A stretch of 64,000 nt of DNA from an uncultured Eubacterium sp. (GTDB lineage: Bacteria; Bacillota; Clostridia; Oscillospirales; Acutalibacteraceae): positions 1 to 64,000 of the forward strand of contig NZ_CAMFQO010000004.1 in the NCBI RefSeq assembly GCF_945980375.1, read 5' to 3'. Shown in pieces: positions 20,136 through 30,553 of this stretch (positions within the stretch are counted from its first letter, which is position 1; each line of letters opens with the position of its first letter). The position numbers and the translations under genes were made by a program. Under the pieces are notes generated by a model. It had not been told where the DNA came from, did not search any database, and saw nothing but the letters and a program-made list of their open reading frames with translations.

Positions 20136-20579
20136 ATGAGCATTTCAAACAACGAGTATTCAAAAATGACCGACAAAGCAAGTCCGAGCTCACCTGTATT
20201 GCCAAACTGCATAAGAGCATTTTTGTTTGGCGGAGGGATATGTATGTTTGGTCAGTTGCTCAACATACTATTTGAAAAAATCGGCTTGAATTCCGAAGAG
20301 GTTAAGCTTGCCACTCCGTCAACAGTAATTATAATCACTGCAATACTGACAGGAGTAGGTGTGTTTGATAACATTGCACGATACGCCGGTGCAGGAACAA
20401 TAGTGCCTATTTCGGGCTTTGCAAATTCGGTTGTATCCCCTGCTCTTGAATTTAAGCACGAGGGTTATATAACCGGCACCGCATTTCAAATGTTTACCAT
20501 TGCAGGACCTGTTATTGTATACGGCACTGCATCGGCATTTATTTATGGTTTAATCATTTATATATTTAAGTTGTATTAA
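20136..20579 (+). CDS. spoVAC: Stage V sporulation protein AC
   Basis: RAFLFGGGICMFGQLLN...GVGVFDNIARYAGAGTIVPISGFANSVVSPALEFKHEG. Confidence 0.9.
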   Translation: MSISNNEYSKMTDKASPSSPVLPNCIRAFLFGGGICMFGQLLNILFEKIGLNSEEVKLATPSTVIIITAILTGVGVFDNIARYAGAGTIVPISGFANSVVSPALEFKHEGYITGTAFQMFTIAGPVIVYGTASAFIYGLIIYIFKLY

Positions 20580-20585
20580 GCTTGA

Positions 20586-21533
20586 TTAAAGGTGATCCCT
20601 GTGCTGATATGCAGTGATGATGCCGTCCTTAACATCAAGTCTGCAAATACGTGCATTGCGGGCATCAAAGGCATTTGCTCCCAGACCGTCATCATAATCC
20701 CTTGCGTGATAAATTGCATACCACTGACCGTCCTCTTTTATCATGGAATGGTGCCCTGTTCCCTCCTCAAACTCATTTGCCTTCATAACAGGGCAATATG
20801 TGTTATCATCGGGATATTTTTCAAACTTGATTTTTCTAAGGTCGGTTTCATCGGTCTTTGCTCTTGCATAGCCTATGTAGTAGGTAGGCTGTTCAAAGCA
20901 GTTGCCCGAATACATAACATACTGCCAATCACCCTCCTTAAAATAGAAGGCACCCTCAATAGTATGCCAATGCTGACCTTTTTTATATCTATCTCTGCAA
21001 TAAATGTCCTCATCAAGAGTAGGTACAACAACAGGAACAGGATTTCCCTCAACAGTAAACGGGTCAATCATTTTATCAACAACGATATATGTACCTATTC
21101 TGTCACCCTCAAAGTTGTTGGTTGAATAAAAAATCCAAAGCCCTGCCTCGTTCTTAACAACATGTGAATCGATAGAAAACGCAGGGAGAAGCTGCTTTAC
21201 AACCTTGAACGGACCAAGCGGATTATCGGCAACGGAAACATGCATTGCTCCCCTGTGTCCACCCTTATCGGGAGTATAGCCCTCAATTTCAAAGGAATTG
21301 TACATATAAAACTTTCCGTCAAGCTCTATTACACTCGGAGCCCACCAGGAATCGTGCTTACCGTCTGTAAGCACCATGCCCTCAAATTTCCAACCGCGTG
21401 TAAGCTCATTGGACGAATAAGCATAAATTCCTTTGTGACCGGTTGTGTAGATATAATATCTTCCGCCCGATTTCAAAATAAACGGGTCAGCCTGACCCAA
21501 ATAATTTTCTTTATCAATTTCCAACAAATGCAT
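20586..21533 (-). CDS. GH43-family glycoside hydrolase
   Basis: QADPFILKSGGRYYIYTT...WWAPSVIELDGKFYMYNS...GTGHHSMIKEDGQWYAIYHAR. Confidence 0.88.
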   Translation of the reverse strand: MHLLEIDKENYLGQADPFILKSGGRYYIYTTGHKGIYAYSSNELTRGWKFEGMVLTDGKHDSWWAPSVIELDGKFYMYNSFEIEGYTPDKGGHRGAMHVSVADNPLGPFKVVKQLLPAFSIDSHVVKNEAGLWIFYSTNNFEGDRIGTYIVVDKMIDPFTVEGNPVPVVVPTLDEDIYCRDRYKKGQHWHTIEGAFYFKEGDWQYVMYSGNCFEQPTYYIGYARAKTDETDLRKIKFEKYPDDNTYCPVMKANEFEEGTGHHSMIKEDGQWYAIYHARDYDDGLGANAFDARNARICRLDVKDGIITAYQHRDHL

Positions 21534-21545
21534 AACATTCTCCGA

Positions 21546-22052
21546 TTAATTGTTTTGTTTTTTCTCTTTTTCTGCCTCAAGCTCTGCCTTTTCTTTATAG
21601 AACATATTAGCCTTTAGGTAAACCTCGATAAAGCCTCGAATAACCTCTGCCATTTCACCCGGGTTATGATTCAAAAGCAGAATATGCTCGTCATCATCAA
21701 TAGCAAGAGGCCCCTTTTCGTAATCGTTAAAGGTAGGCATTAGGGAATAATTCGTTCTTGTTTTCACGATAGAAATCATTGTAAAATCCTTGGTGGCATT
21801 AACAAAACCCTTTTTCTTTGTATAACGCTCAATGGTTGAGGTTTCTACATTATCGTTATGCTTTTTGGTATAGCAGGCGTCAAGCACCTTGTTAATATAC
21901 TTTTCAAGTGCATCATCCGAATACGGTGCTTTAAGGAGCATAACCGTGTCAATATCGGCAATTCCGTATTTGTCACTGTCTCCGCAAGGAATACCTATCA
22001 AATTTTCATCCTTATCAACGTAAACGGAAATGGTATAAAATTCTCTGTCCAT
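21546..22052 (-). CDS. Hypothetical protein
   Basis: 168-aa ORF on the same strand, short gap to GH43. Confidence 0.6.
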   Translation of the reverse strand: MDREFYTISVYVDKDENLIGIPCGDSDKYGIADIDTVMLLKAPYSDDALEKYINKVLDACYTKKHNDNVETSTIERYTKKKGFVNATKDFTMISIVKTRTNYSLMPTFNDYEKGPLAIDDDEHILLLNHNPGEMAEVIRGFIEVYLKANMFYKEKAELEAEKEKKQNN

Positions 22053-22163
22053 AACAAACCTCCAAAATATATGGTATGTACCTTAAAATTATATAATATA
22101 TAATTGAAAAATTCAACAATAAATGATAATATAGTATCAAATATACATTAACAGGTGCGTATT

Positions 22164-22832
22164 ATGAAAAAAGCATTAATTTCAGGCGGGGCAACAGGCA
22201 TAGGCAAGGCAACGGCTTTGTTACTTGCAAAAAACGGATATGACGTTTATATAACATATAACAGTACCGAGCCTAACTATGAAATAAAAAAAATCAAATG
22301 CAACCTTGAAAGCATTGATGAAATCCAAAGCACCGTTGAAGCTGTCGGCGGAGTTGATGTTTTGGTGAACAACGCAGGGGTATCGCTTATAAAAATGATA
22401 AACGATGTAACACCCAAGGATTACGAAAAAATCTGTGCAGTTAATGAACGTGCGGTATATTTTATGAGCAAATACTGTGCACTTGATATGATAAAAAAAC
22501 AAAGCGGTGCAATAATCAACATCAGCTCTATGTGGGGGCAGGTGGGTGCATCCTGTGAAACGCTGTACTCTATGACAAAGGCGGGAGTAATAGGATTTAC
22601 AAAGGCATTGGCACAGGAGCTTGCACCAAGCTCAATAACAGTAAACTGCATAGCACCCGGAATAATAGACACCCGAATGAACAGTATGTTTGATGCAGAC
22701 GAGCTTGCAAAAGAGGTACCTCTCGGCAGGCTCGGCACCCCGGAGGAAATTGCAAATGCTGTGTTGTTCCTTGCAGAAAACAAATACATCACCGGACAGG
22801 TGCTTGGAATAAACGGCGGTATTGTAATATAA
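22164..22832 (+). CDS. SDR-family oxidoreductase (FabG-like)
   Basis: MKKALISGGATGIGKATALLLA...NNAG...YSMTKAGVIGFTKALAQE. Confidence 0.92.
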   Translation: MKKALISGGATGIGKATALLLAKNGYDVYITYNSTEPNYEIKKIKCNLESIDEIQSTVEAVGGVDVLVNNAGVSLIKMINDVTPKDYEKICAVNERAVYFMSKYCALDMIKKQSGAIINISSMWGQVGASCETLYSMTKAGVIGFTKALAQELAPSSITVNCIAPGIIDTRMNSMFDADELAKEVPLGRLGTPEEIANAVLFLAENKYITGQVLGINGGIVI

Positions 22833-22881
22833 ACAAAAAGGCTGTAAACGGCATAAAATATGTCGCTTACAGTCTTTGCTT

Positions 22882-25800
22882 TTATTCAACAGGTGTAACG
22901 AGAATTGAAACATTTTGTCCCTTTAGATTGTTACATTTATATTCCTTTGACGGAACAGGACCGCAGGCATTTGAGCCGGCTCCCAAATGATAGGAATCAA
23001 AGCCAAGGAAGGTTGTGTTGCAATCCTGAAGCTCCTCAATATGATTAGCCTTTGCACATTGTTGCGGAGTGTAATGATCTGCAGAAAAGGTCACTCTGCC
23101 GTCAACAGATGTGAACAAAAGACCGCAGCCGTCATCATCGGTAACCCTTGCCCAACGCACGCCCGTACGCATTGAGGATGCCTGTGGCTTAATATATTGC
23201 TCGTGCATATCGGCAACGGTTGAATTATAGATGCCCAAAAGCGTATGCTCAAGATAATCGGATACATTGGGTCCGTCACCCATACCGTAATACTCTACGT
23301 TGGAAAAAGCCCTTGGCATCTCAAGCGTTAAGCCAAAACGAGGAGCAAATCGAATGTTAATGCTGTCTGTGCATTTTGCATTAACAAGAACAGATCCGTC
23401 ACTGTAAATCTCATATGTAACAGTAACATCGCAAAGCTTCTTTTTAGCTATGGTTTTTACTGTGTACTCATTGGAAATGACAACCTTGTTTTCAACAATA
23501 CTGAAAGCCCTTGCAGGTGCCTTTGCTTTTTTGATAAAAGGTCTTGCAGTTTCAAGAGAAAGCTTGTTCCAATTATTTTTGAAATGCATATCATTATCGA
23601 TAGGTGCACGGTAAACACCGATGCCGAAGCCTGTTGTTGCACCGAAGGGTGCTGTATTGAAATATTCCCTGCCGTTCTTTTGATAGCTTACAGCCTCACC
23701 TGTTGCAGTATCAAAAACAAAACAACCGTTATCAAAATTAACGTACAGGCGTCTTTCGGAAATGTCAATGGTAGGAGGTGCAGTGCAATCGACAGGTGCG
23801 TTCTTGACATCGGCAAGCTCAACAACCTGCTCGCACGCAACCTCAAAATCACCGTCAAAATACCTAAGCGTTATTGCTTGGTCGCCCTCCATACGCTGAA
23901 TATCAAGCTCAAATCCTTGCGACTTTCGAGGTTCAATATCAAGCTGAATTTCACCGTTTTGAACAGACTTACCGTCAACAAGATAGCTCCAGCAAAGCTT
24001 GTAATCGGCATTTGTAAAATACTTGTAATTATACAGTTCAATACTGTTACCGTCATGCTTTATGCACCTTACGGGACGATAGCAGTTTTTCATTTGCAAT
24101 GCTCCCGAATGAGGCGTCCTGTCAGGGAAGAAAAGACCGTCAACACAGAAATTGCCGTCGTGCTTATTTTCGCCGTGGTCACCGCCATAGGTGTATTTAT
24201 ACGGTCCGTCCTCGTTGTAAATTTCGTGGTCGGCAAATTCCCAAATACAACCGCCAAGCATATTATCACTGTTCAAAAAGGCTTTAACATATGTTTCAAG
24301 CTCGCCCGCGCCAAGCCCCATTGCGTGCGCATACTCACACATAAAATACGGCTTTGTGTAAAATTTCTTAGGCAGTCCCGAGCCTCTTGCAATCCTTTCA
24401 ACAAGATAAAACCAAGGATACATCTGCGACACAACATCATATGCCCATCTTTTTGTACGGCAAACCCCCTCATAATGAATAGGAATGTCCGTATACTTCT
24501 TAAGCTCTTGATAGCAATAATCCTGATTTTTATATCCGTGCGCTTCGTTACCGAGCGACCACATTGTAATGCTTGGGTGGTTTTTATCCCTTTGGAACAT
24601 ACGGTAAACCCTGTCCCAATAACGAGGCTGCCAATCGGGATTATGCGAGCAAGCGCCCGGTCTGTGCAACTCTGTTTCGCATCCGTGGGTTTCTATGTCC
24701 GCCTCATCGACAACGTAAATGCCGTATTCATCGCACAAATCAAGGAACATAGGGTCGGGAGGATAATGTGAGGTACGCACGCAGTTTACGTTATATTCCT
24801 TAAACAGCCTCACATCCCTTTCCATATCCTCTGCGGTCATTGCATAGCCTGTTTTCGGATTTGTATCGTGATGATTTACACCCAAAAGCTTGATGTTTTT
24901 ATTATTAAACGTAAACACATTGCCTGTAATTTTGATATGCTTAAAGCCGATAGGACGACGAATAAGCTCTATCACCTCGCCGCCCTTTGACAAGGATACA
25001 ACAAGTGTGTAAAGCTTTGGATATTCGGCAGACCACTCCTCTACCTCCAATGAAGAAAAGGTAATTTTGTCTATTTGCTTTGAATCAACGTTAACCGACC
25101 TTGCACTGACAAGCTCGTTTCCGTCAAGCAATGTTGCCGAAAGCTCACATTCATCAACAAGCTTAAGTGCGGGAATAACATCAAGATTGTATGTATAATC
25201 GGTATTAAAGGTTATTTTTGCCTCAAAATCATAAACAGAATTTTTATCGGTTTTGTAAAGCAGTACATCACGGAAAATTCCGTTATCACGGAACATATCC
25301 TGACATTCAAGATATGTACCGTTTGTCCACTTATGATTAACAACCACAAGGTGATTTTCACCCTCGGTCAAGGTATTCGTAATTTCAAACTCTGCCGTAT
25401 TATGACTGCCCTCGCTGTAGCCGATATACTTACCGTTTACAAAAACGTCAAGGCCTCCGGATACACCTAAAAATGAAATGACATAGCACTTATCCAAATT
25501 GTCAACATCAAACACCCTATGATATACGCCGACCGGACAATCTACCGGGATTTCAGGCGGGTTGGGCTTAAAGGGATAACGGGAATTCAGATAGTACGGC
25601 TTTTCGTAGCCTGTATGCTGCCACACCGACGGAACAACAACCCTGTCAAAGCGGGCAGTATCCGTATCAAGCTCGCTCGGTAAATCAGACTCCCTCTTAT
25701 AGTAAATAAAATCCCACTCGCCCGAAAGGCAATCCACCATTGAAGATGAATAACGTTCGGTTCTTATATCGGTCTTTGCCATTTCTTCAGGCGAAGAAAA

Positions 25801-25887
25801 CGGAATAAAATACGAACGCGGAGTGAGTACATTATCCTTAAATACATCAAAGCTTTTGTAGTTATCGTTTTTAATCTTAAAAATCAT
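22882..25887 (-). CDS. GH2 beta-galactosidase
   Basis: LacZ-like: SEGSHNTAEFEIT, NCVRTSHYPPDPMFLDLCDEYGIYVVDEADIETHG, MWSLGNEAHG, CEYAHAMG. Confidence 0.93.
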   Translation of the reverse strand: MIFKIKNDNYKSFDVFKDNVLTPRSYFIPFSSPEEMAKTDIRTERYSSSMVDCLSGEWDFIYYKRESDLPSELDTDTARFDRVVVPSVWQHTGYEKPYYLNSRYPFKPNPPEIPVDCPVGVYHRVFDVDNLDKCYVISFLGVSGGLDVFVNGKYIGYSEGSHNTAEFEITNTLTEGENHLVVVNHKWTNGTYLECQDMFRDNGIFRDVLLYKTDKNSVYDFEAKITFNTDYTYNLDVIPALKLVDECELSATLLDGNELVSARSVNVDSKQIDKITFSSLEVEEWSAEYPKLYTLVVSLSKGGEVIELIRRPIGFKHIKITGNVFTFNNKNIKLLGVNHHDTNPKTGYAMTAEDMERDVRLFKEYNVNCVRTSHYPPDPMFLDLCDEYGIYVVDEADIETHGCETELHRPGACSHNPDWQPRYWDRVYRMFQRDKNHPSITMWSLGNEAHGYKNQDYCYQELKKYTDIPIHYEGVCRTKRWAYDVVSQMYPWFYLVERIARGSGLPKKFYTKPYFMCEYAHAMGLGAGELETYVKAFLNSDNMLGGCIWEFADHEIYNEDGPYKYTYGGDHGENKHDGNFCVDGLFFPDRTPHSGALQMKNCYRPVRCIKHDGNSIELYNYKYFTNADYKLCWSYLVDGKSVQNGEIQLDIEPRKSQGFELDIQRMEGDQAITLRYFDGDFEVACEQVVELADVKNAPVDCTAPPTIDISERRLYVNFDNGCFVFDTATGEAVSYQKNGREYFNTAPFGATTGFGIGVYRAPIDNDMHFKNNWNKLSLETARPFIKKAKAPARAFSIVENKVVISNEYTVKTIAKKKLCDVTVTYEIYSDGSVLVNAKCTDSINIRFAPRFGLTLEMPRAFSNVEYYGMGDGPNVSDYLEHTLLGIYNSTVADMHEQYIKPQASSMRTGVRWARVTDDDGCGLLFTSVDGRVTFSADHYTPQQCAKANHIEELQDCNTTFLGFDSYHLGAGSNACGPVPSKEYKCNNLKGQNVSILVTPVE

Positions 25888-25892
25888 ATCAT

Positions 25893-28265
25893 TTATCCTA
25901 TCCTTGCAATAGTTACGCCATCCTCACCCTCGCCGTATCTGCCGAGCCTAAACTCGCTGATATTGGGGTGATGCTTTAGTTCATCGGCAACAACATTTCT
26001 CAATACACCTGTGCCCTTGCCGTGAATAATTCTAACCTCTTTAATACCGTTAAGAACACATTTATCAATAAAAATACCGAGATTACCGATTGCCTCCTCT
26101 GCCGTTTGTCCACGCAAATCAAGCTCGGTTTTTACATCGGCATCTGCTCGAGATGATGTACGGTACAAATTACGCTGTGGCTTTGTCGGTTGTTTCTTTT
26201 TCTTTTCGATAAGCATAAGGTCGGACATCTTTACCCTTGTTTTGAACAATCCCGACTTAACGGTAACGTTATTGTTCTTAACCTCAATTACTTCACCCTC
26301 GCCTATACCGCGAATAACAACGGCATCGCCTACAACAACATCCCTCGGGAGCTTATAATCCTCATCCCAATTTTCCGCAAGCTCCTGCGGATTAATAAGG
26401 TCGTCCATTTCTCCCATTTGGTTTTTGATTGCTCGCCTTGTCTTTTTGGCAAGCTCGGTTGCGTTTTCAGGTGATTTTTCTTTTTTCATTTTTTCAAGCT
26501 CAAGCAGAAAATCCGATGATTGACGCTTTGCCTGATTAATTAGTTTTTCAGCTTCTTTCTTTGCCTTATCAAGCTCCCTTGCCTTAAGGACCTCGATTTT
26601 GTCCTTTTCAGACTGTGCCCTTGACGCCATTTTTTTTGCAAGCTCGGTTGCCTTTTCGGCGGCAAGCTTTTCATTTTCAAGCTCAAGACGGGTTGCCTCA
26701 AGCTTATCAAGAATAGCCTCAAAGTCACGATTATCAGAGCCTACAATCTCTCTTGCTCTGTTTACAACATCCTCCTCAATGCCTATATGAAGCGATATTG
26801 CAAAAGCATTTGACCTGCCCGGAACACCTATCAGCAGTTTGTAGGTGGGTGATAGGGTGTTTACATCAAATTCACAGCAGCCGTTGATGACACCGTCTGT
26901 ATCAAGTGCGTATGCCTTTAACTCTGCATAGTGAGTTGTGGAGCATATTTTTGCACCCTTTTCCCTAAGGCGTTCTATAATTGCAACGGCAAGTGCCGCA
27001 CCCTCGGTTGGGTCTGTGCCGGCACCGAGCTCGTCAATCAAAACAAGTGAGCTGTCATCTGCAACCTTCAAAATGTTTGCCACATTTGTTATGTGTGACG
27101 AAAAGGTTGATAGGCTTTGCTGAATGCTTTGCTCATCACCTATATCAACCAAAATCTTATCAAACACAGATATTCGACTTGATTGGTACGCAGGTATAAG
27201 CATACCGCACATAGTCATAAGAGTAAGCAGACCAACAGTTTTGATTGATACTGTTTTACCGCCTGTGTTTGGACCTGTTATAACAAGAGTGTCGTATTTT
27301 TCACCAAGCGAAATATCAATAGGCACCACCTTATCTTTGTCTATAAGCGGATGCCTTGCCTGCTTCAAATCAATAATTCCGTCTGTGTTTATTATAGGCT
27401 TAACAGCCTTCATTTTATTTGCAAGATGAGCCTTTGCAAAAATCAAGTTAAGTTCAACCGCCGATTCGTAGCTGTTCTTAATGCTCTCGCCGAAATTGCC
27501 TGCCTCAACAGACAGCTCGTACAGGATACGGTTTATTTCCTCTCGTTCCTGTCCCTTGAGCACCTTAATATCATTGTTTGCCTCCACAACGGAAATAGGC
27601 TCAATAAAAACAGTTGCGCCTGATGATGAGGTATCGTGAACAAGTCCCTGCACATCACCTCTGTGCTCTGCCTTAACGGGAACAACAAATCTGCCGTCAC
27701 GCTGGGTAACTATTGCCTCCTGCAAAAATTTTGTATAATGTGCAGAATGAATCATAGAATCAAGCTTTTCGCGAATAGATGCGGATTTAGCCCTGATTTT
27801 TCTTCTTATTTCATAAAGCGTGTCGGATGCCTTGTCGGCAATTTCATCCTCACTGACAATGCAGGTAAAAATTCTGTCCTCAAGATATTTGTTAACGGTT
27901 ATGCTTTCAAACAAAAAGCTCAGTGAGGTTTTAACTCCACTGCAATGGCCGTACCATTCCTGCAAAATTCGCATGGAACGCAGAGTTGAGCCGATATTAA
28001 GAAGCTCTCTTGTATTAAGCTCACCACCGGCTGCGGCACGTGCAAGCGGGCCGTTAACATTATATAAGCCTCCAAACGACGGAGCACCAAAGCGAGCAAG
28101 AAGTGAGTAAGCATCCTCGGTTTGATTTATCATATTGCAAACCGTAATAAAGTCAGAGGACGGCCTAATCTGCAAAGCACGCTCGGCGGCATCGTCACAG
28201 GAGGTTTCATTTTTTAGCATTTCAAGAACCTTATCAAGCTCTAATGTTTCAAAATTCTTTTCCAT
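25893..28265 (-). CDS. mutS2: Endonuclease MutS2
   Basis: ITGPNTGGKTVSIKTVGLL, DIGDEQSIQQSLSTFSSH, C-terminal Smr domain ELDLRGQTAEEAI...IHGKGTGVLR. Confidence 0.96.
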   Translation of the reverse strand: MEKNFETLELDKVLEMLKNETSCDDAAERALQIRPSSDFITVCNMINQTEDAYSLLARFGAPSFGGLYNVNGPLARAAAGGELNTRELLNIGSTLRSMRILQEWYGHCSGVKTSLSFLFESITVNKYLEDRIFTCIVSEDEIADKASDTLYEIRRKIRAKSASIREKLDSMIHSAHYTKFLQEAIVTQRDGRFVVPVKAEHRGDVQGLVHDTSSSGATVFIEPISVVEANNDIKVLKGQEREEINRILYELSVEAGNFGESIKNSYESAVELNLIFAKAHLANKMKAVKPIINTDGIIDLKQARHPLIDKDKVVPIDISLGEKYDTLVITGPNTGGKTVSIKTVGLLTLMTMCGMLIPAYQSSRISVFDKILVDIGDEQSIQQSLSTFSSHITNVANILKVADDSSLVLIDELGAGTDPTEGAALAVAIIERLREKGAKICSTTHYAELKAYALDTDGVINGCCEFDVNTLSPTYKLLIGVPGRSNAFAISLHIGIEEDVVNRAREIVGSDNRDFEAILDKLEATRLELENEKLAAEKATELAKKMASRAQSEKDKIEVLKARELDKAKKEAEKLINQAKRQSSDFLLELEKMKKEKSPENATELAKKTRRAIKNQMGEMDDLINPQELAENWDEDYKLPRDVVVGDAVVIRGIGEGEVIEVKNNNVTVKSGLFKTRVKMSDLMLIEKKKKQPTKPQRNLYRTSSRADADVKTELDLRGQTAEEAIGNLGIFIDKCVLNGIKEVRIIHGKGTGVLRNVVADELKHHPNISEFRLGRYGEGEDGVTIARIG

Positions 28266-28270
28266 AATCA

Positions 28271-29005
28271 TTAAGTAATTGATTTATAAAATTCTAATGT
28301 TGTAAGCCTTCCGTCAATTCTGGAAAGCAAGTATTTTTCTGTTATTCTGCAAAGTGTTGACATATTTTCATCGCTGAGCGCAAACGAAAACACCTTGCCC
28401 ATATCGGCAAGACAAATATAGCGCATGGCACTGACAACTGCAAGCGGAAGCTCAACTGCGTTGTTTCGGTAGCAATCCTTACAGTAAACACATCCCTCCT
28501 CAATGTCAAGGTACATTATATCGCTTTCATATGTACCGCAACGGTAGCAGGCGGTTAAATCAGGCATATAGCCGCCGAGGGTGAGCATACGAAGCTCCAC
28601 GGTTGCTTTGATTTGGCTATGGCTTTTTTTACCCTGACAAAGCAAATACAACGAATTAAGCATCAGCCTTAGCATACTCGGTGACGGATGCTCCTCCTCG
28701 CCGAGAAATATACAAAGCTGTGCAAAATACTGTGCAAGCGAAAGGGTTTCAATATCTCTGCGCAAATCAAAAAAAACCTCAATAGCCGTTGCATTATCAA
28801 TAACAAAGGCATCCTTGCTTCTGTAAAGAGAAAGCTCGCTGTATGCAAAAAGAGAGGTTGCAGACAGATTTTGACTTTTGATAGTCTTTGCTCGTCTTAC
28901 AAAAGCCTTTATTAATCCAAAATCCTCGGTAAGAGCAGTAACAAGCTTATCACTCTCCCCTACTGTCTGTTCCCTGATTATAAGTCCCTTTGTCTTTGTC
29001 TGCAT
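28271..29005 (-). CDS. recO: DNA repair protein RecO
   Basis: KGLIIREQTVGESDKLVTALTEDFGLI; CYRCG...CKDC zinc motif. Confidence 0.94.
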   Translation of the reverse strand: MQTKTKGLIIREQTVGESDKLVTALTEDFGLIKAFVRRAKTIKSQNLSATSLFAYSELSLYRSKDAFVIDNATAIEVFFDLRRDIETLSLAQYFAQLCIFLGEEEHPSPSMLRLMLNSLYLLCQGKKSHSQIKATVELRMLTLGGYMPDLTACYRCGTYESDIMYLDIEEGCVYCKDCYRNNAVELPLAVVSAMRYICLADMGKVFSFALSDENMSTLCRITEKYLLSRIDGRLTTLEFYKSIT

Positions 29006-29102
29006 CAGTCTGCACAACCTCGTTTTGTTTTTCGTTTTGTTTATATTTCAAATAATCCGCAACGCTTCCGGAGGCAACAAAATTTTGCCATAAATCATTC
29101 AT
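28950..29102 (-). CDS. yqzL: YqzL-like 50-aa protein between era and recO (absent from the ORF track)
   Basis: MNDLWQNFVASGSVADYLKYKQNEKQNEVVQTDADKDKGTYNQGTDSRGE*; overlaps the recO start; same place as B. subtilis yqzL. Confidence 0.7.
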   Translation of the reverse strand: MNDLWQNFVASGSVADYLKYKQNEKQNEVVQTDADKDKGTYNQGTDSRGE

Positions 29103-29158
29103 TTCAAGCACCACCGTTAATATTCTATCCTATGGTAGTTGCTATGATTTGTGCCAAA

Positions 29159-30046
29159 TTAATCCAAGCCGAAATTATGAATTAAGCCCTCGCGATTTCG
29201 CCAATCCTCCTTTACCTTTACCCAGGTTTGAAGATTGACCTTTATTCCGAAAAATGCCTCTAAATCCTGACGGGCATAGGTCGATATTTTTTTGAGCATT
29301 GCACCTTTTTTACCGATAACCATACCCTTATGGCTTTCTCGCTCGCAATAAATTATTGCTTCTATGTCAAGAATATCCTTATCGTCACGCTCTCGCATTT
29401 TTTCAATAGATACTGCAATGCCGTGAGGAATTTCCTTATCCATAAGTCTTAATATTTTTTCTCTGATAATCTCTGCGGCAAGCACTCTTTCAGGCTGATC
29501 GGTAAGAGTATCGTCAGGGAAAAAGTGAGGTGACTCAAATGCAAGACGTTTCATTTCGTCAACAAGCTCGTTGATATGCTCGCCGTTTGATGCACAAACA
29601 GGAACAACCGCCTCAAAATCAAAAAGCTCACTGAGCTGAACTATTCTTGCAAGAAGCTCCTCCTTATCCTTTATCATATCAATTTTATTGATAGCAAGAA
29701 TTACGGGTACCTTAAGCTTTTTGAATTTTTCAAGAAGCTCATATTCTCCCTTTTTTATGTCGCCCTTTGCCTCCACAACAAAAAGGCAGGCATCAACACC
29801 GCCTATGGAATCACCGACAGCCTGATTCATTTTTTCGCCAAGCTTATTGTGAGGCTTATGATAGCCGGGAGTGTCGGTAAAAACAAGCTGTGTTTCGCCC
29901 TCGGTGAGAACACCCATAATCTTTGTACGGGTGGTTTGAGGCTTTGAGGAAACGATAGCAATCTTTGTACCCAAAACCCTGTTAAGTATTGATGATTTGC
30001 CGACATTAGGGCAACCTACTATTGCAATAAATGCAGTTTTTGTCAT
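29159..30046 (-). CDS. era: GTPase Era
   Basis: IVGCPNVGKSSILNRVLG, DTPGYHKPHNKLG, C-terminal KH domain. Confidence 0.97.
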   Translation of the reverse strand: MTKTAFIAIVGCPNVGKSSILNRVLGTKIAIVSSKPQTTRTKIMGVLTEGETQLVFTDTPGYHKPHNKLGEKMNQAVGDSIGGVDACLFVVEAKGDIKKGEYELLEKFKKLKVPVILAINKIDMIKDKEELLARIVQLSELFDFEAVVPVCASNGEHINELVDEMKRLAFESPHFFPDDTLTDQPERVLAAEIIREKILRLMDKEIPHGIAVSIEKMRERDDKDILDIEAIIYCERESHKGMVIGKKGAMLKKISTYARQDLEAFFGIKVNLQTWVKVKEDWRNREGLIHNFGLD

Positions 30047-30049
30047 TAA

Positions 30050-30553
30050 TTATTCTCCCATATAATAGCTGTTATCACGCTTAAGACCGATTTTTGTGAG
30101 CACCTCTTCTTCCTTCTCACGCATATGAACCTGCTCGATTCCGCCGTTTTCATGGTCGTAGCCCAAAAGATGAAGCATAGAGTGAACGGTTAAAAATCCG
30201 ATTTCTCTTTGCAGTGAATGGTTATATGCCTTTGCCTGCTCCATTGCCTTGGGTACGCTGATAACAATATCACCCAAAAGCTTTGCACCGGTGTTCATAT
30301 TTGTATCGTACACACCGTTTTCGCCGAGAGGAAATGAGAGCACATCTGTTTCTCGGTCAACGTTTCTGTACGCCTTGTTCAGCTCGTGAATACGTTGATT
30401 ATCAACAAAGCAAACGCTAACCTCTGCGTCATCTCCAAAATGTTCCTCCTGCAGTACAGCAGTGCAGCAACGACGGATAAGGAGTCTTATTCCTCTTGGA
30501 ACGTCAATCTCCTTTTGCTCATCGGAGATTATAACCTTAACCTTGTTCATCAC
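30050..30553 (-). CDS. ybeY: rRNA maturation RNase YbeY
   Basis: RETDVLSFP...HSMLHLLGYDHE zinc site. Confidence 0.95.
   Translation of the reverse strand: MMNKVKVIISDEQKEIDVPRGIRLLIRRCCTAVLQEEHFGDDAEVSVCFVDNQRIHELNKAYRNVDRETDVLSFPLGENGVYDTNMNTGAKLLGDIVISVPKAMEQAKAYNHSLQREIGFLTVHSMLHLLGYDHENGGIEQVHMREKEEEVLTKIGLKRDNSYYMGE

Noticed and set aside
23584-24771. 395-aa plus-strand ORF antisense to the GH2 gene
   Set aside because: Lies wholly inside a well-supported GH2 beta-galactosidase on the other strand; low-complexity hydrophobic/basic composition and no recognisable domain.
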